Counted from the first letter of the stretch, positions 6,681-14,923 are shown. The stretch: DNA of 30,383 nt from a virus (IMGVR_UViG_3300047491_000982:1-30383), one strand, 5' to 3'. Notes: generated by a model from the sequence alone, not told the origin. A program made the numbers and translations.

Positions 6681-7011
6681 AAATTAATTTTGCGCATTCA
6701 GGACATCTGCCAGTCAAATCTGCAATTGATATGTTAATATCAATTTTAGCAAATCTTTCGTTTGATTTTAAATGTGATAGGTCTGGTTGTGTGTATGGTG
6801 AGTTATGATTATAACCCCTGTTAAGCATTTCCGCAACTAGATCATCATGTCTTTTCTGCATACTTTCAGGTTCAATCTGAACGACTGGACTTATGCGTTT
6901 TGCAATGCTATGCTTCTTCTCAAAATTGTGTTTATGCTTGTGAATCTCATTGTGTTCACCAAGCAAATGATTTCTGCACAATAATTTCGGATCAACTCCC
7001 CACATTCTCAT
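6667..7011 (-). CDS. Pyrimidine-dimer DNA glycosylase (Pyr_excise / DenV-like)
   Basis: A 114-residue protein with the characteristic start MRMWGVDPKLLCRNHLLGEH followed by NEIHK. The block H15-LLGEHNE22 aligns with the HLMAEYRE segment of T4 endonuclease V, in which the last glutamate is catalytic. After a histidine/lysine-rich helix comes RHDDLVAEMLNRGYNHNSP, also typical of Pyr_excise proteins. The enzyme removes UV-induced pyrimidine dimers by N-glycosylase/AP-lyase action. The C-terminus has CPECAKLIC, a possible extra metal site. The ATG at 7009-7011 is chosen because it begins the family motif; the longer opening runs into promoter copy 4. Confidence 0.85.
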   Translation of the reverse strand: MRMWGVDPKLLCRNHLLGEHNEIHKHKHNFEKKHSIAKRISPVVQIEPESMQKRHDDLVAEMLNRGYNHNSPYTQPDLSHLKSNERFAKIDINISIADLTGRCPECAKLICNNL

Positions 7012-7041
7012 AATAAGTAAATTTTTGTTAAACTTACCAAT

Positions 7042-7069
7042 TATACGTAACAAATCAACTAAAGGTTAC
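7042..7069 (-). promoter_or_regulatory. Promoter-like element (copy 4), overlaps the stop of the upstream gene
   Basis: The minus strand has GTAACC opposite 7064-7069, 16 nt, then CGTATA opposite 7042-7047. The upstream gene ends at 7059-7061 inside the element; its last residues LICNL are encoded by TTAATTTGTAACCTT. It precedes the glycosylase start by 30 nt. Confidence 0.8.
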
Positions 7070-7607
7070 AAATTAATTGCTCATATTTATATTCAGTAAT
7101 TTGCATCTTATCATCAAGATAACCTACGATATTAACACTTGATTCACATTCCCATCCACCACTGTAATAGTCTTGGGTTGTTTCAAATACAACATCAACC
7201 ACCATATAGTAAGTATATGGCATTGAGTACCTTTTCATATCATCGTCAGTATGTGGCTTGAATACTGAGAGTAACTTTTTAAAATCATAATCATTGAATA
7301 AATCTTCAATACCAACATTTGAAATTTCTTCCTGCAAAATACTGTCAAACGTTCTTAAATTAAAAAGAAGACAATTTTTGGGGTTTTTAACATAGTCTAA
7401 GCCAACAAATTGAAGAAAATAGTCAGCATTCATTGGCTGATTATGTTGTCCCTCATTGGTATTAATCGTATACTCTGGAAGTATGTCCCCAATACTATTT
7501 GGTTTTTTTCTACCTTCTTTTAATTCAAAAATATAGTTTTCGGATAATTCATATACCTCTACCGCCAATAAACATCTTACTGTGCTTGTACCTTCTTTCC
7601 TTAACAT
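7059..7607 (-). CDS. Unknown 182-residue protein
   Basis: Starts MLRKEGTSTVRCLLAVEVYE. It has alternating strands and charged helices, including FNLRTFDSILQEEISNVGIE and MPYTYYMVVDVVFETTQDYY. No catalytic motif, signal peptide or membrane segment. It ends LICNL, nearly the same as the next gene's LICNNL, because both ends are part of the promoter-like element rather than because the proteins are related. Confidence 0.75.
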   Translation of the reverse strand: MLRKEGTSTVRCLLAVEVYELSENYIFELKEGRKKPNSIGDILPEYTINTNEGQHNQPMNADYFLQFVGLDYVKNPKNCLLFNLRTFDSILQEEISNVGIEDLFNDYDFKKLLSVFKPHTDDDMKRYSMPYTYYMVVDVVFETTQDYYSGGWECESSVNIVGYLDDKMQITEYKYEQLICNL

Positions 7608-7609
7608 GA

Positions 7610-7903
7610 TTAATATTTTTTAATGTAATAAAAATTCAATTCTTCAGAATTACCATAAAATCTACCATCATCAGTATCTAAAACACAAATGATGTTTAAT
7701 AAAAGATGCATTTTTTGATTATCAGTAATGTCAGGAACAACAAGCGGTTCATTATTATCCGACACATCAAATACCTTACCAACAACCATTTTTTTTCCAT
7801 CACGACCATTGAAAGTATGTGCTTGAATATCTCCGCTACATTTCTTTATAATTTCTAAATCATATGGTAATAATACACCATACATAAAACACTGCTTACT
7901 CAT
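7610..7903 (-). CDS. Unknown 97-residue protein
   Basis: Starts MSKQCFMYGVLLPYDLEIIK. The sequence is beta-rich (KMVVGKVFDVSDNNEPLVVP) with an acidic C-terminal half. It overlaps the methyltransferase gene end by 4 nt (ATGA). No family recognised. Confidence 0.7.
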   Translation of the reverse strand: MSKQCFMYGVLLPYDLEIIKKCSGDIQAHTFNGRDGKKMVVGKVFDVSDNNEPLVVPDITDNQKMHLLLNIICVLDTDDGRFYGNSEELNFYYIKKY

Positions 7904-8823
7904 ATCTTTTTGATAATTAAATTTAATAAATTTCCAGTGATTCCACCACTAACTGGTTTAAAACCAAGGGTATCTAAAACAGCATATAATTCATAATCCC
8001 AATCACATTCTGTTAATTGATTGAAAAATCCAGTATATCCCCTATCATTTTCATCAACAATTCCCCAAAAATTTTCATCTTTATTTTGAACTGTCATGAT
8101 ATTTGCGGTGAATATGAAATATCCTCCCTTTTTCAATGCATGATATCCTTGTCTAAAATAGTTAAATCTATCTCTTTGTGAACAGTGTTGCAATACATTC
8201 ACAGCGTATATAATATCAAACAAATTTTCATTAAGTAGATAATCAGGAATGCCACTTTTATCAATTTCAATGAAATTCTTATATTTTTTCAAGTTACGTG
8301 GAATGATATAATCAATGCCAAAATAATTACATCTGTCTTTGTATTTGAAAAACATATTACCATATCCAAAACCAATTTCCAGTAGATTTATTTTTTCTTT
8401 GGAATTTTCGATTTGTTCATCTATAAATTTAATGAATCCAAGTCTTTCGGGAATGGTAAATGTATTGTTGTTAACATCATCAATTGTTTTGCTTGGCTGA
8501 CCACATACACTTAATTTTGGAAAACGTTTTCTGCATTGAACCCAAAAATCCTTGTTGTCGATATTATTCGGATGAAATCTGTCAATTGCTTTTTGATTTA
8601 CAATTATCCTATTTTCATTTTCAGCATTACCTAAACCTTCAACATAGAGTGTAGTTATTGAATTTGTATAAACTTTGATAGTTTTTTCTCCAACTGGTAC
8701 TTTTGAAGCATATTCATCTTTTGCTAATGAAAGAGATTTGATGAAATCCAATGATTCAATATAATTTGGAAATACATATGGTTTCTTACTCCTACTTTTT
8801 TTTGCTAATTTATATTTTTTCAT
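7900..8823 (-). CDS. Class I SAM-dependent methyltransferase
   Basis: A 307-residue protein. The C-terminal half is a Rossmann methyltransferase: motif I LLEIGFGYGN at about residues 147-156, an acidic end of strand beta-2 at YFGID171, then FDIIYAVNVLQHCSQRDR (motif IV region) and GYHALKKGGYFIFTANI, the usual post-motif helix and strand. The N-terminal 130 residues are basic at the start (MKKYKLAKKSRSKK) and may recognise the substrate. The IxxRN-type LQH segment resembles small-molecule/protein methyltransferases more than DNA base methyltransferases, since no NPPY or PCQ motif is present. ATG 8821-8823 is chosen over a longer opening that would overlap the upstream gene by about 90 nt. Confidence 0.8.
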   Translation of the reverse strand: MKKYKLAKKSRSKKPYVFPNYIESLDFIKSLSLAKDEYASKVPVGEKTIKVYTNSITTLYVEGLGNAENENRIIVNQKAIDRFHPNNIDNKDFWVQCRKRFPKLSVCGQPSKTIDDVNNNTFTIPERLGFIKFIDEQIENSKEKINLLEIGFGYGNMFFKYKDRCNYFGIDYIIPRNLKKYKNFIEIDKSGIPDYLLNENLFDIIYAVNVLQHCSQRDRFNYFRQGYHALKKGGYFIFTANIMTVQNKDENFWGIVDENDRGYTGFFNQLTECDWDYELYAVLDTLGFKPVSGGITGNLLNLIIKKI

Positions 8824-9208
8824 CGGTACACATTTTTTTAAGTTCTTCCCAAGTTGGTTGTGTGTTCTCAGGTACGAAAAATTCAATACCACTGTCAATA
8901 TCTGTTAGAAACCAGTTAGGATCACTTCTATCAATATATTTTAAAACTGGTTTATCATCAATCATATGAAGATATGCACTATCATATGGTGCACCATCCA
9001 TAATGAAATGGTCAACAGATGATGAAAAACTAACAGGGAAACTTTCCTTTGCATTGGCAAGTGTCTTGTTAAGATTATACCAATCTTTAATAAAGTTACC
9101 TGATTCAAATAGAACTATTTCCTTATCCACTGAGAGGGAAACCTTCTCATATCCTAGATTTTCTTCGTTTCCCTCATCATATATTATGGTAACAAATCCT
9201 CTTTTCAT
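8810..9208 (-). CDS. Unknown 132-residue protein
   Basis: Starts MKRGFVTIIYDEGNEENLGY. An acidic, beta-rich N-terminal part is followed by DHFIMDGAPYDSAYLHMIDD and VLKYIDRSDPNWFLTDIDSG. No known motif. It overlaps the downstream methyltransferase start by 14 nt, so the two are likely translated together. Confidence 0.75.
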   Translation of the reverse strand: MKRGFVTIIYDEGNEENLGYEKVSLSVDKEIVLFESGNFIKDWYNLNKTLANAKESFPVSFSSSVDHFIMDGAPYDSAYLHMIDDKPVLKYIDRSDPNWFLTDIDSGIEFFVPENTQPTWEELKKMCTDEKI

Positions 9209-9211
9209 TAT

Positions 9212-9739
9212 TTAATCAAAATTTTTAAATTCTGACAAATCCCAACACTCGGCATAATCCAACAGATTATCAGGTGAACCAATGCATTTCATTTCGCCAA
9301 CCTCATCCCTGTTGGTCTTTTGTTCTTCCCAAATTCTATTGAGTTGGTCTTCGCTGAAGAAACCCATTGGAAATAATTGACGTGAAACCACATCCAATGT
9401 AATTAAGGTATTTTCAGGAAGTTTAGAATGTAAGTAGTATGCATGCATAACTGCACTACCTGCTGATAACAAGTGTTGTGCAATTGCAATGAATGCACCA
9501 AGACTTATTCTAAGTGTGGTCATGTGTTTCAATCTTGATAGAAAGACTTGCATTTGAAAACCTTCAAGCAATGGTTTGAAATGCTTAAATATTTCCGAAT
9601 TTTTATCGAGTTCGTAAATATCCGTACCAATTGCTTCGTCTTTTGACATCAATAGTTTCATAAAAACCATCATTTCATCACTATCCATTTCAGTGTGTGG
9701 AGTGTGCTTTTCAAAAATTTTTTTCAGTCTTTCTTTCAT
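9212..9739 (-). CDS. Unknown helical protein, 175 residues
   Basis: Starts MKERLKKIFEKHTPHTEMDS. It is mostly alpha-helical and contains an alanine-rich segment ISLGAFIAIAQHLLSAGSAV that could pack against a partner but is not long or hydrophobic enough to be a confident membrane segment. The C-terminus is acidic (WDLSEFKNFD). Family unknown. It follows promoter copy 5 with a 19-nt leader. Confidence 0.75.
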   Translation of the reverse strand: MKERLKKIFEKHTPHTEMDSDEMMVFMKLLMSKDEAIGTDIYELDKNSEIFKHFKPLLEGFQMQVFLSRLKHMTTLRISLGAFIAIAQHLLSAGSAVMHAYYLHSKLPENTLITLDVVSRQLFPMGFFSEDQLNRIWEEQKTNRDEVGEMKCIGSPDNLLDYAECWDLSEFKNFD

Positions 9740-9758
9740 GATATATGTTTTTATTTGT

Positions 9759-9786
9759 TATACGTAAAGTGGAATGAATTTGTTAC
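9759..9786 (-). promoter_or_regulatory. Promoter-like element (copy 5), shares the upstream stop codon
   Basis: The minus strand has GTAACA opposite 9781-9786, 16 nt, then CGTATA opposite 9759-9764. The TAA at 9783-9785 that ends the upstream metalloprotease-like gene is the TAA inside the TGTAAC box. Confidence 0.8.
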
Positions 9787-10517
9787 ACGGCATTTTCAAT
9801 TCTTTTTAATTTAAAATTGTAAATTTTTTCTTTGACAAGATAATTAAAATATTTATAATACGCAGGTATTCTTTGAAAAAAATTCAACTCTTTATCAATA
9901 AAACGATCTCTGAAATCATAAAACAGTTGAAAAAAGTAAGGTAACTCTTTCATAATCAACATATGTGCATATCTATCAGCATCTTTTTCATCATGATCAC
10001 TTCCTTTTTCTTTTACTGCAAAATGATGCCCAAGTTCGTGAAAAAATGTAGAATAATAACTACCCATATCATTTAATCTCAAAGTATCAGTTAATAATAT
10101 TCTTGGATATTTATATTCTTCGATTGGAACATACTTTTCATTATTTCTTTTGCAGTATTCTTCGAACGTTATGGAATAATATTCTTCAATCTTGCGTCTT
10201 GATTCTATATATTCTTCCAATACTTTGGTATGAGTTCCCATATTAGCATCATGAATATAGATATATTTGCCAATTGCCCAATCATCTTCATTTGGAGTTT
10301 TTTTATTAATCTCTTTGGATGATTTGTAAAGCACAGTAATACCTTCTTCAGTACAAATTCTATCCAGTGTATCTTGGAGTAGTTTCATTATTAGTGGATG
10401 CTTTTTATATTTATAAAATATAAATGAAACTTCCAATTTCAACATCATAATTGCTAATAAAACGAATACAAATAAAATTAAAAGTATTATAAGCCATACG
10501 TTAATTAAAGTTCCCAT
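9783..10517 (-). CDS. Membrane-anchored HExxH metalloprotease-like protein
   Basis: A 244-residue protein. Residues about 5-30 are a strong transmembrane helix (VWLIILLILFVFVLLAIMML). The soluble domain contains FFHELGHHFAV with zinc motif HELGH at 160-164, followed by DHDEKDADRYAHML where E177 or a nearby Asp could be the third ligand, as in gluzincin/minigluzincin peptidases (M48, IrrE/ImmA-like architecture). It would sit at the inner membrane facing the cytoplasm if the N-terminus is an uncleaved anchor. Substrate unknown: cleaving a host repressor or membrane protein is possible but unproven. Confidence 0.75.
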   Translation of the reverse strand: MGTLINVWLIILLILFVFVLLAIMMLKLEVSFIFYKYKKHPLIMKLLQDTLDRICTEEGITVLYKSSKEINKKTPNEDDWAIGKYIYIHDANMGTHTKVLEEYIESRRKIEEYYSITFEEYCKRNNEKYVPIEEYKYPRILLTDTLRLNDMGSYYSTFFHELGHHFAVKEKGSDHDEKDADRYAHMLIMKELPYFFQLFYDFRDRFIDKELNFFQRIPAYYKYFNYLVKEKIYNFKLKRIENAV

Positions 10518-10527
10518 GATTTAAATT

Positions 10528-11007
10528 TTAATCGTTATCACAATTTTCTGTAACATAATATTGATACGCAATATCAAGATTTGCCATTAATAATTCAACT
10601 TCATAATCTGTTTGAGTTGCCAATACCACAATACCTCTTTTGGTATTTTTCACCGCTTGTTTGAGCAGTCCATAATTATTGTATGTTTTATTCAAACCCA
10701 ATACAATTGTCATTACGTTTGGTGATTTTCCCACTTCAATCATTGGTAAACTTGAATTGAATGGAACTAATTTCTTATATGGTGGATCAATGAGATTTTT
10801 ATCAATATCATAAACAAACACATCTGACAATACAAAACGAATCTTATTTATTGGAACACCATTGTTAAGCAGTCTGTTCTTGCAAAGTTTGATTATTTCT
10901 TTTTCTTTCGAAGAATATGCTTTTTGCGTAACTTCGATTGTAAAATAATCTCCACTAACTTTCTTTACGAATTTGACGAAAGGGAATTTAGATGTGAGAA
11001 CAAACAT
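10528..11007 (-). CDS. Unknown 159-residue protein
   Basis: The first ATG is at 11005-11007 (MFVLTSKFPFVKFVKK); a longer opening uses a TTG and overlaps the upstream gene, so it is less likely. The sequence has an alpha/beta pattern: KKLVPFNSSLPMIEVGK, then NVMTIVLGLNKTYNNYGLLK and GIVVLATQTDYEVELLMANL. This could be a small Rossmann-like fold but no nucleotide-binding loop is evident. Confidence 0.7.
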   Translation of the reverse strand: MFVLTSKFPFVKFVKKVSGDYFTIEVTQKAYSSKEKEIIKLCKNRLLNNGVPINKIRFVLSDVFVYDIDKNLIDPPYKKLVPFNSSLPMIEVGKSPNVMTIVLGLNKTYNNYGLLKQAVKNTKRGIVVLATQTDYEVELLMANLDIAYQYYVTENCDND

Positions 11008-11011
11008 GATA

Positions 11012-11563
11012 TTATTCAATTAAATCGTTAAACCATATGTAGTCATTCTGCGACTTATCGCCAGTGTTATTGTCACAGTAATAAAATTTTAAATACAAAT
11101 CTAAAATGTCTTCGTCAATTAATTTATTAATTAATCTGTTGGCACGTCTTTCTGCCTGAGACCAATCACCACACCTCTTACCTCTTGACCAAGCATTATA
11201 TGCATCGTCATGGAGTTCAATTACAGTGAGAACACCATCGCTAACTTGAAATTTCTCTGCAAAATTTCTTGCAATCATTCCATGATGATTATCACCAGTT
11301 TTGGGTTGATTACGATCTACCTGATGCTTGAAAGTATCATGCAACATCGCAATTAAACGCAAATCTTCATAATCTTCATCATCTTTGTAGTACTTGTTGA
11401 TGTTATCCAGTACCTCTTTTATGTGATAGATTACCTGTCCTTCAATATGTCCTTTTCTTGGTTGTCCCCAATTACATCCAATAATAAAATCTTCTTCATT
11501 GCAAATTGCAGTTTCAATTTCATTATTAGGCTTTATTATATTTAAAATTTCATGATTTTTCAT
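11012..11563 (-). CDS. HD-domain phosphohydrolase
   Basis: A 183-residue protein with the spaced metal ligands of the HD superfamily: H39 in KGHIEGQVIYHI, the HD pair H75-D76 in LIAMLHDTFKH, histidines 93-94 in GDNHHGMIARNF, and H118-D119 in VIELHDDAYN. These bind one or two metals and hydrolyse phosphoester bonds, typically of nucleotides or (p)ppGpp. With MazG, Nudix and DHFR nearby, a nucleotide or alarmone substrate is plausible but inferred. It overlaps the homing endonuclease end by 14 nt. Confidence 0.75.
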   Translation of the reverse strand: MKNHEILNIIKPNNEIETAICNEEDFIIGCNWGQPRKGHIEGQVIYHIKEVLDNINKYYKDDEDYEDLRLIAMLHDTFKHQVDRNQPKTGDNHHGMIARNFAEKFQVSDGVLTVIELHDDAYNAWSRGKRCGDWSQAERRANRLINKLIDEDILDLYLKFYYCDNNTGDKSQNDYIWFNDLIE

Positions 11564-12332
11564 TTTTCAATATATAATTATCGAATTTTGGATTATTACT
11601 TAAACACCTATACTTAATCATTGATGGAGATGTTCCTAATTTTTTTGCAGCACTACCATATGATGGAAATTCCTCATTATCTATTATTACTGGTATGTTT
11701 TGTTTTCCAAAATATTTTCCACTATGAAAATTAGACATTTTTCTTTTAGATTCATCCGAATGTTTTTTATTTTTAAAACTACCATTACCATCAACACATC
11801 TTTTTTTAGTGTCTTCACTAATTTTTCTTTTCATTTCATTGGCTTTTTCCACACCATACATTTCTTCATATGTTTTACCTTTGCTGTGTACAGAATGTGT
11901 TTTAAAATATTCACTGAGTTTTTTACTTAAATGTGCTCTATGTTCATCAGATACAATTACGTGTTTCTCAATTTTTGATTTACTTATTTTTTTAAAAATT
12001 TCTTCTTTATTTGGGTGATTACTAAAATCATTACCACCAGTTGCAATAGTATTTATATTAAATCCATATTTTCCGAATGGTTTAATTGTATCTAAGTAAA
12101 ATTGCTCAAATTTTTTGAGTACTGATATATCGTTAACAATTTCAATAATTGTAAAAATAAATGTATTTTCACCATATTTATCAAATGCATTTTGCATTAT
12201 AACATTAACATGTTTATTTGTTCTTAATTCATTTAAGTGCCTTTTCCACCTTCTATCTAAATCAACAGCAGAGCCAACATATGTTTTATTGTTTGCAATG
12301 CATTCTATTTTATAAATTCCACTTTTTTTCAT
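11550..12332 (-). CDS. GIY-YIG homing endonuclease with NUMOD3 and NUMOD1-type repeats
   Basis: A 260-residue protein. N-terminal nuclease domain: GIY at residues 5-7, YVG at 18-20, catalytic arginine R27 and catalytic glutamate E76, at the spacing of I-TevI. The centre holds NUMOD3-like repeats (SDEHRAHLSKKLSEYFK and HSDESKRKMSNFHSGKYFGK). The C-terminus has an IENR1/NUMOD1-type segment, EEFPSYGSAAKKLGTSPSMI. It is free-standing, between the HD gene and the NADAR gene, and cuts a phage DNA target for its own spread. Upstream it has an inverted repeat, a GTATTTAT element and CATACTAAA sites. Confidence 0.9.
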   Translation of the reverse strand: MKKSGIYKIECIANNKTYVGSAVDLDRRWKRHLNELRTNKHVNVIMQNAFDKYGENTFIFTIIEIVNDISVLKKFEQFYLDTIKPFGKYGFNINTIATGGNDFSNHPNKEEIFKKISKSKIEKHVIVSDEHRAHLSKKLSEYFKTHSVHSKGKTYEEMYGVEKANEMKRKISEDTKKRCVDGNGSFKNKKHSDESKRKMSNFHSGKYFGKQNIPVIIDNEEFPSYGSAAKKLGTSPSMIKYRCLSNNPKFDNYILKNEKS

Positions 12333-12335
12333 TTT

Positions 12336-12389
12336 ATTTAGTATGATATACTAATAAATACTTTCATTTCTTAAATTATCATACTAAAT
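12336..12389 (-). promoter_or_regulatory. 13-bp inverted repeat and palindrome ahead of the homing endonuclease, probable operator
   Basis: ATTTAGTATGATA (12336-12348) is a perfect inverted repeat of TATCATACTAAAT (12377-12389), separated by 28 nt. The first arm also forms a local palindrome TAGTAT-GAT-ATACTA (12338-12352). The GTATTTAT element lies between the arms. This is the architecture of an operator around a promoter; the same CATACTAAA half-site recurs at 16480-16488 before the second endonuclease unit. Confidence 0.6.
12354..12361 (-). promoter_or_regulatory. GTATTTAT element of the first homing endonuclease
   Basis: Minus-strand GTATTTAT lies 21 nt before the ATG at 12332 and is centred between the arms of the 13-bp inverted repeat, the position expected for a promoter under operator control. 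Confidence 0.45.
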
Positions 12390-12396
12390 TAAAAAT

Positions 12397-12885
12397 TCAT
12401 AATTTGTTCTTTGTGAGTTCATCACGTACACGCATTAATGCTTTTCCTAACAAGTTCTGACCCAACCAGTTGGCTTCGTCAAGAACCTTATCGTCTCTCC
12501 AGTGTAAACCAATTCCCCAAATTGTATCAAAAGGACTTGCTTCCACAATTATTTTATCTTCTGTTGCAATTAAAAGTGCCCTATGTCTTATGTTTTGTTT
12601 GTATTTGGCATAATTAACATCAACCATTATATCATAAGACACTTTCGACCATTCTTCGGCATTGAAATTTTTAACCATTCTTCCCAATTCTTTACAGGTT
12701 TTTGGGTGAGGGGTTTTAATTATTTCTTCTGCTGTTTCAATATCGCCGAAATGCAATGCTTTTTCATACATGAATGCTTGTTCGGTGCTGTAAAAATTCA
12801 AATTTTTGTATTTGAATCTACAATCATCCCAATTGGAGAACTCTGAACCCCAAAAGAACACATATTTATCAGTAACTCTTTCCAT
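12397..12885 (-). CDS. NADAR (YbiA-like) N-glycosidase domain protein
   Basis: A 162-residue single-domain protein starting MERVTDKYVFFWGSEFSNWD. Family hallmarks run in order: FWGSEFSNW near the start, YSTEQAFMYEKALHFGD, PKTCKELGRMVKNFN, NIRHRALLIATEDKIIVEAS, PFDTIWGIGL and WLGQNLLGKALMRVR. NADAR proteins act on N-glycosidic bonds of ADP-ribose and riboflavin-pathway intermediates, and some remove ADP-ribose from guanine in DNA; phage copies are thought to counter host ADP-ribosylation or NAD-based defence. That role is inferred here. ATG 12883-12885 lies 1 nt from the MazG stop. Confidence 0.85.
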   Translation of the reverse strand: MERVTDKYVFFWGSEFSNWDDCRFKYKNLNFYSTEQAFMYEKALHFGDIETAEEIIKTPHPKTCKELGRMVKNFNAEEWSKVSYDIMVDVNYAKYKQNIRHRALLIATEDKIIVEASPFDTIWGIGLHWRDDKVLDEANWLGQNLLGKALMRVRDELTKNKL

Positions 12886-12886
12886 G

Positions 12887-13210
12887 TTATTTATCTCTTG
12901 TATATTCTTTTGATTTTGCCTCCCATTTCTTGTTCTTTTCAAGCAATGCATCCAATACCTTATCGTATGGAATTCCTTTTAGTCTACAAGAAGCAAGTTG
13001 AATTGACAATATCACCTGTAAGGAATCTGCGCATTCTTCAATGAAATGTTCTTCATCATATGGTTTATGGGTGAAACCCAACAACTTAATTAATTCCTGA
13101 GAGAATTCCCCGAATTCTTCATTGAATTTCAATACCTTTTCAGGGATTGATTTACTATCCATTGCGTTAACCCTTTCGATATCGGCAATTACTTTTTCAA
13201 ATTTGTTCAT
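12887..13210 (-). CDS. MazG-like nucleoside triphosphate pyrophosphohydrolase
   Basis: A 107-residue all-alpha protein. The metal-binding motif of the MazG/dUTPase-like superfamily is present: EEFGE at 31-35 and EECAD at 58-62, giving the EExxE...ExxxD pattern. Such proteins hydrolyse (d)NTPs to monophosphates, and phage MazG proteins may also alter (p)ppGpp. It lies directly before NADAR and behind promoter copy 6 with only a 7-nt leader, so it is probably the first gene of that transcript. Confidence 0.85.
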   Translation of the reverse strand: MNKFEKVIADIERVNAMDSKSIPEKVLKFNEEFGEFSQELIKLLGFTHKPYDEEHFIEECADSLQVILSIQLASCRLKGIPYDKVLDALLEKNKKWEAKSKEYTRDK

Positions 13211-13217
13211 AATATAT

Positions 13218-13245
13218 GATACGAATAATGTTTATATTTTGTTAC
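13218..13245 (-). promoter_or_regulatory. Promoter-like element (copy 6), very short leader
   Basis: The minus strand has GTAACA opposite 13240-13245, 16 nt, then CGTATC opposite 13218-13223 (one base from consensus). The ATG at 13210 is only 7 nt away, so if transcription starts at the usual distance the mRNA would be almost leaderless. Confidence 0.75.
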
Positions 13246-13247
13246 AA

Positions 13248-13499
13248 TTAATCTTCTTCGTAATTGAGACTGTTGTAATATTCAAGAATATCTTCGGGTG
13301 CAGGATAATATTCAAGTTTATTATCTCTTGCCAATTCAGTCAAACCAAATTCTTCATCGGTTTCAATTTCATTCATTAAAGATTCGACATCTGCTTTTGT
13401 TGGTTCATCCCAATATCCAACAAAGTGAACAACTGGAACACCTTCATCGTTTGCCATTTCGGGATGGACAACTATAATCCCATGTGTAAATTTTTCCAT
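13248..13499 (-). CDS. Unknown acidic 83-residue protein
   Basis: Starts MEKFTHGIIVVHPEMANDEG. The N-terminal half has strands (GIIVVHPE, VPVVHFVGYWDEP) and the C-terminal half is strongly acidic (DVESLMNEIETDEEFGLTEL and LEYYNSLNYEED). Acidic small phage proteins of this kind sometimes mimic DNA, but there is no direct evidence. It sits directly behind the Dda helicase gene. Confidence 0.7.
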   Translation of the reverse strand: MEKFTHGIIVVHPEMANDEGVPVVHFVGYWDEPTKADVESLMNEIETDEEFGLTELARDNKLEYYPAPEDILEYYNSLNYEED

Positions 13500-13501
13500 T
13501 A

Positions 13502-14923
13502 TTAATCCAATTTAGTCGTTAATACTGTTGCGGTCATTGATGGTCTTGTTAATGCCACATATTTTATTTGATTTCTTTCCTTTAACACCCAATTGTCATT
13601 GATATCGTTCTCCATGACAAACACGTGAGAATATGTTGAACCTTGGCTCTTATGACCAGTTATTGCATAACCATAATCCATATCTTTGACAATTACATCA
13701 GCAGTGCTTCTATATAAGCCGCTTCTATATTTATCAATGGTTTTCATCAGAATATTTGAACGTCTGAACGCATAGTATTTATTCCATGCTTTCTTATTCC
13801 TTTTGCCCATATCCCTAAAGAAATCATGCAATTGAGCATAAAGATGCAAGTTCTCATGATCTTTGGTATCAATAATAAACACATCTTGAAACCTGAATTG
13901 ACCACGTGCAAGGTTTTCCCTTAACTTAACATTATATCCATTAACACCAAAAGCATTGGTTTCTAATTTTGACTTATCAATAACAAGGTAGTCAGCAGAA
14001 TTTTCAATGATATTATATCTTTGGTTCTCAGAACTTACACTCCTATAACCCATAAGAATATCGCCAACCTCCACAATATCTTTACCTTTGCCAATTAGTT
14101 CATCCCGAATGACTTTATTTGATGCTATGATTGTTTCGTTTTTCCAACCAATCACTTTGGCAAAATCGGTATCTTTCTTGAAATCATCTGAACTATACTT
14201 ATCAAGAATCGCTTTGCGGAATTCTCTTTTGTCAACAGTAAAAATAACACCTTCGCTAAATTCATTCATGTTGCTTTTTCTTTCAAAGCCACCATCAATA
14301 CGATTCAAATTGTTTCTCAATGCATCGTAAATATATGCAAGTGGATTTGTATCATTCTGCCTTTCAATCTTTTTGAGTTGATGGAATTGATGTGTAACAT
14401 TACTGAATGCTACGCTTTCTTTTTCGCCAACAGGCGGTATTTGAGCAGGATCGCCCATAAACAATACTTTTGTTCCACTACCATTCGTTTTATCCAAAAT
14501 AAGGTCGTATAATTCACGATTAATCATTGATGCTTCGTCAATGATAACAAAATTATAATCGGTGATTTTCGGAATTGCAATTGGATTAAACTTAGGATCG
14601 TTTGGGTTAAAATTATCCAAATCCACATCAGGTCTTAAACCAAGCAAACCATGTAGTGTTTGACCTTCTTTGTTGGTTGTGTTCATAACAACCTTCTTGG
14701 CTTTATGCGTTGGTGCTGAAACAACAACACCATAACGATAACCATCAAGAATTTTCTTAATGATTGTCGTTTTGCCTGTACCTGCGTAACCTGCCAACGT
14801 AAAAAATGTATTACCATTTTTGAGCCATTCCCTGATTTTCTTCAAACCATCGAATTGCTCATCGTTAAAGGTTATAATTTTTCCTGTCGGGAGTAATAAT
14901 TGATTTTCATCTAATGTAGTCAT
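13502..14923 (-). CDS. dda: Dda-like SF1 DNA helicase
   Basis: A 473-residue protein of the RecD/Dda SF1B family. Walker A is GYAGTGKTT at residues 45-53; motif Ia is VVSAPTHKAKKV; Walker B is FVIIDEASM with DEAS at 129-132; motif III is MGDPAQIPPVGE at about 156-167. Near the C-terminus GYAITGHKSQGSTYSHVFV and YVALTRP are motifs V and VI. T4 Dda is a 5'-3' helicase that helps origin initiation and displaces proteins from DNA; length and order match. The start overlaps the Nudix stop by 17 nt, and no other ATG precedes the Walker A, so this start is retained. Confidence 0.92.
   Translation of the reverse strand: MTTLDENQLLLPTGKIITFNDEQFDGLKKIREWLKNGNTFFTLAGYAGTGKTTIIKKILDGYRYGVVVSAPTHKAKKVVMNTTNKEGQTLHGLLGLRPDVDLDNFNPNDPKFNPIAIPKITDYNFVIIDEASMINRELYDLILDKTNGSGTKVLFMGDPAQIPPVGEKESVAFSNVTHQFHQLKKIERQNDTNPLAYIYDALRNNLNRIDGGFERKSNMNEFSEGVIFTVDKREFRKAILDKYSSDDFKKDTDFAKVIGWKNETIIASNKVIRDELIGKGKDIVEVGDILMGYRSVSSENQRYNIIENSADYLVIDKSKLETNAFGVNGYNVKLRENLARGQFRFQDVFIIDTKDHENLHLYAQLHDFFRDMGKRNKKAWNKYYAFRRSNILMKTIDKYRSGLYRSTADVIVKDMDYGYAITGHKSQGSTYSHVFVMENDINDNWVLKERNQIKYVALTRPSMTATVLTTKLD

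Noticed and set aside
12336-12389. Terminal inverted repeat of a transposon
   Set aside because: Both arms are on the same side of the endonuclease, only 28 nt apart, with no target duplication or transposase; an operator fits better.
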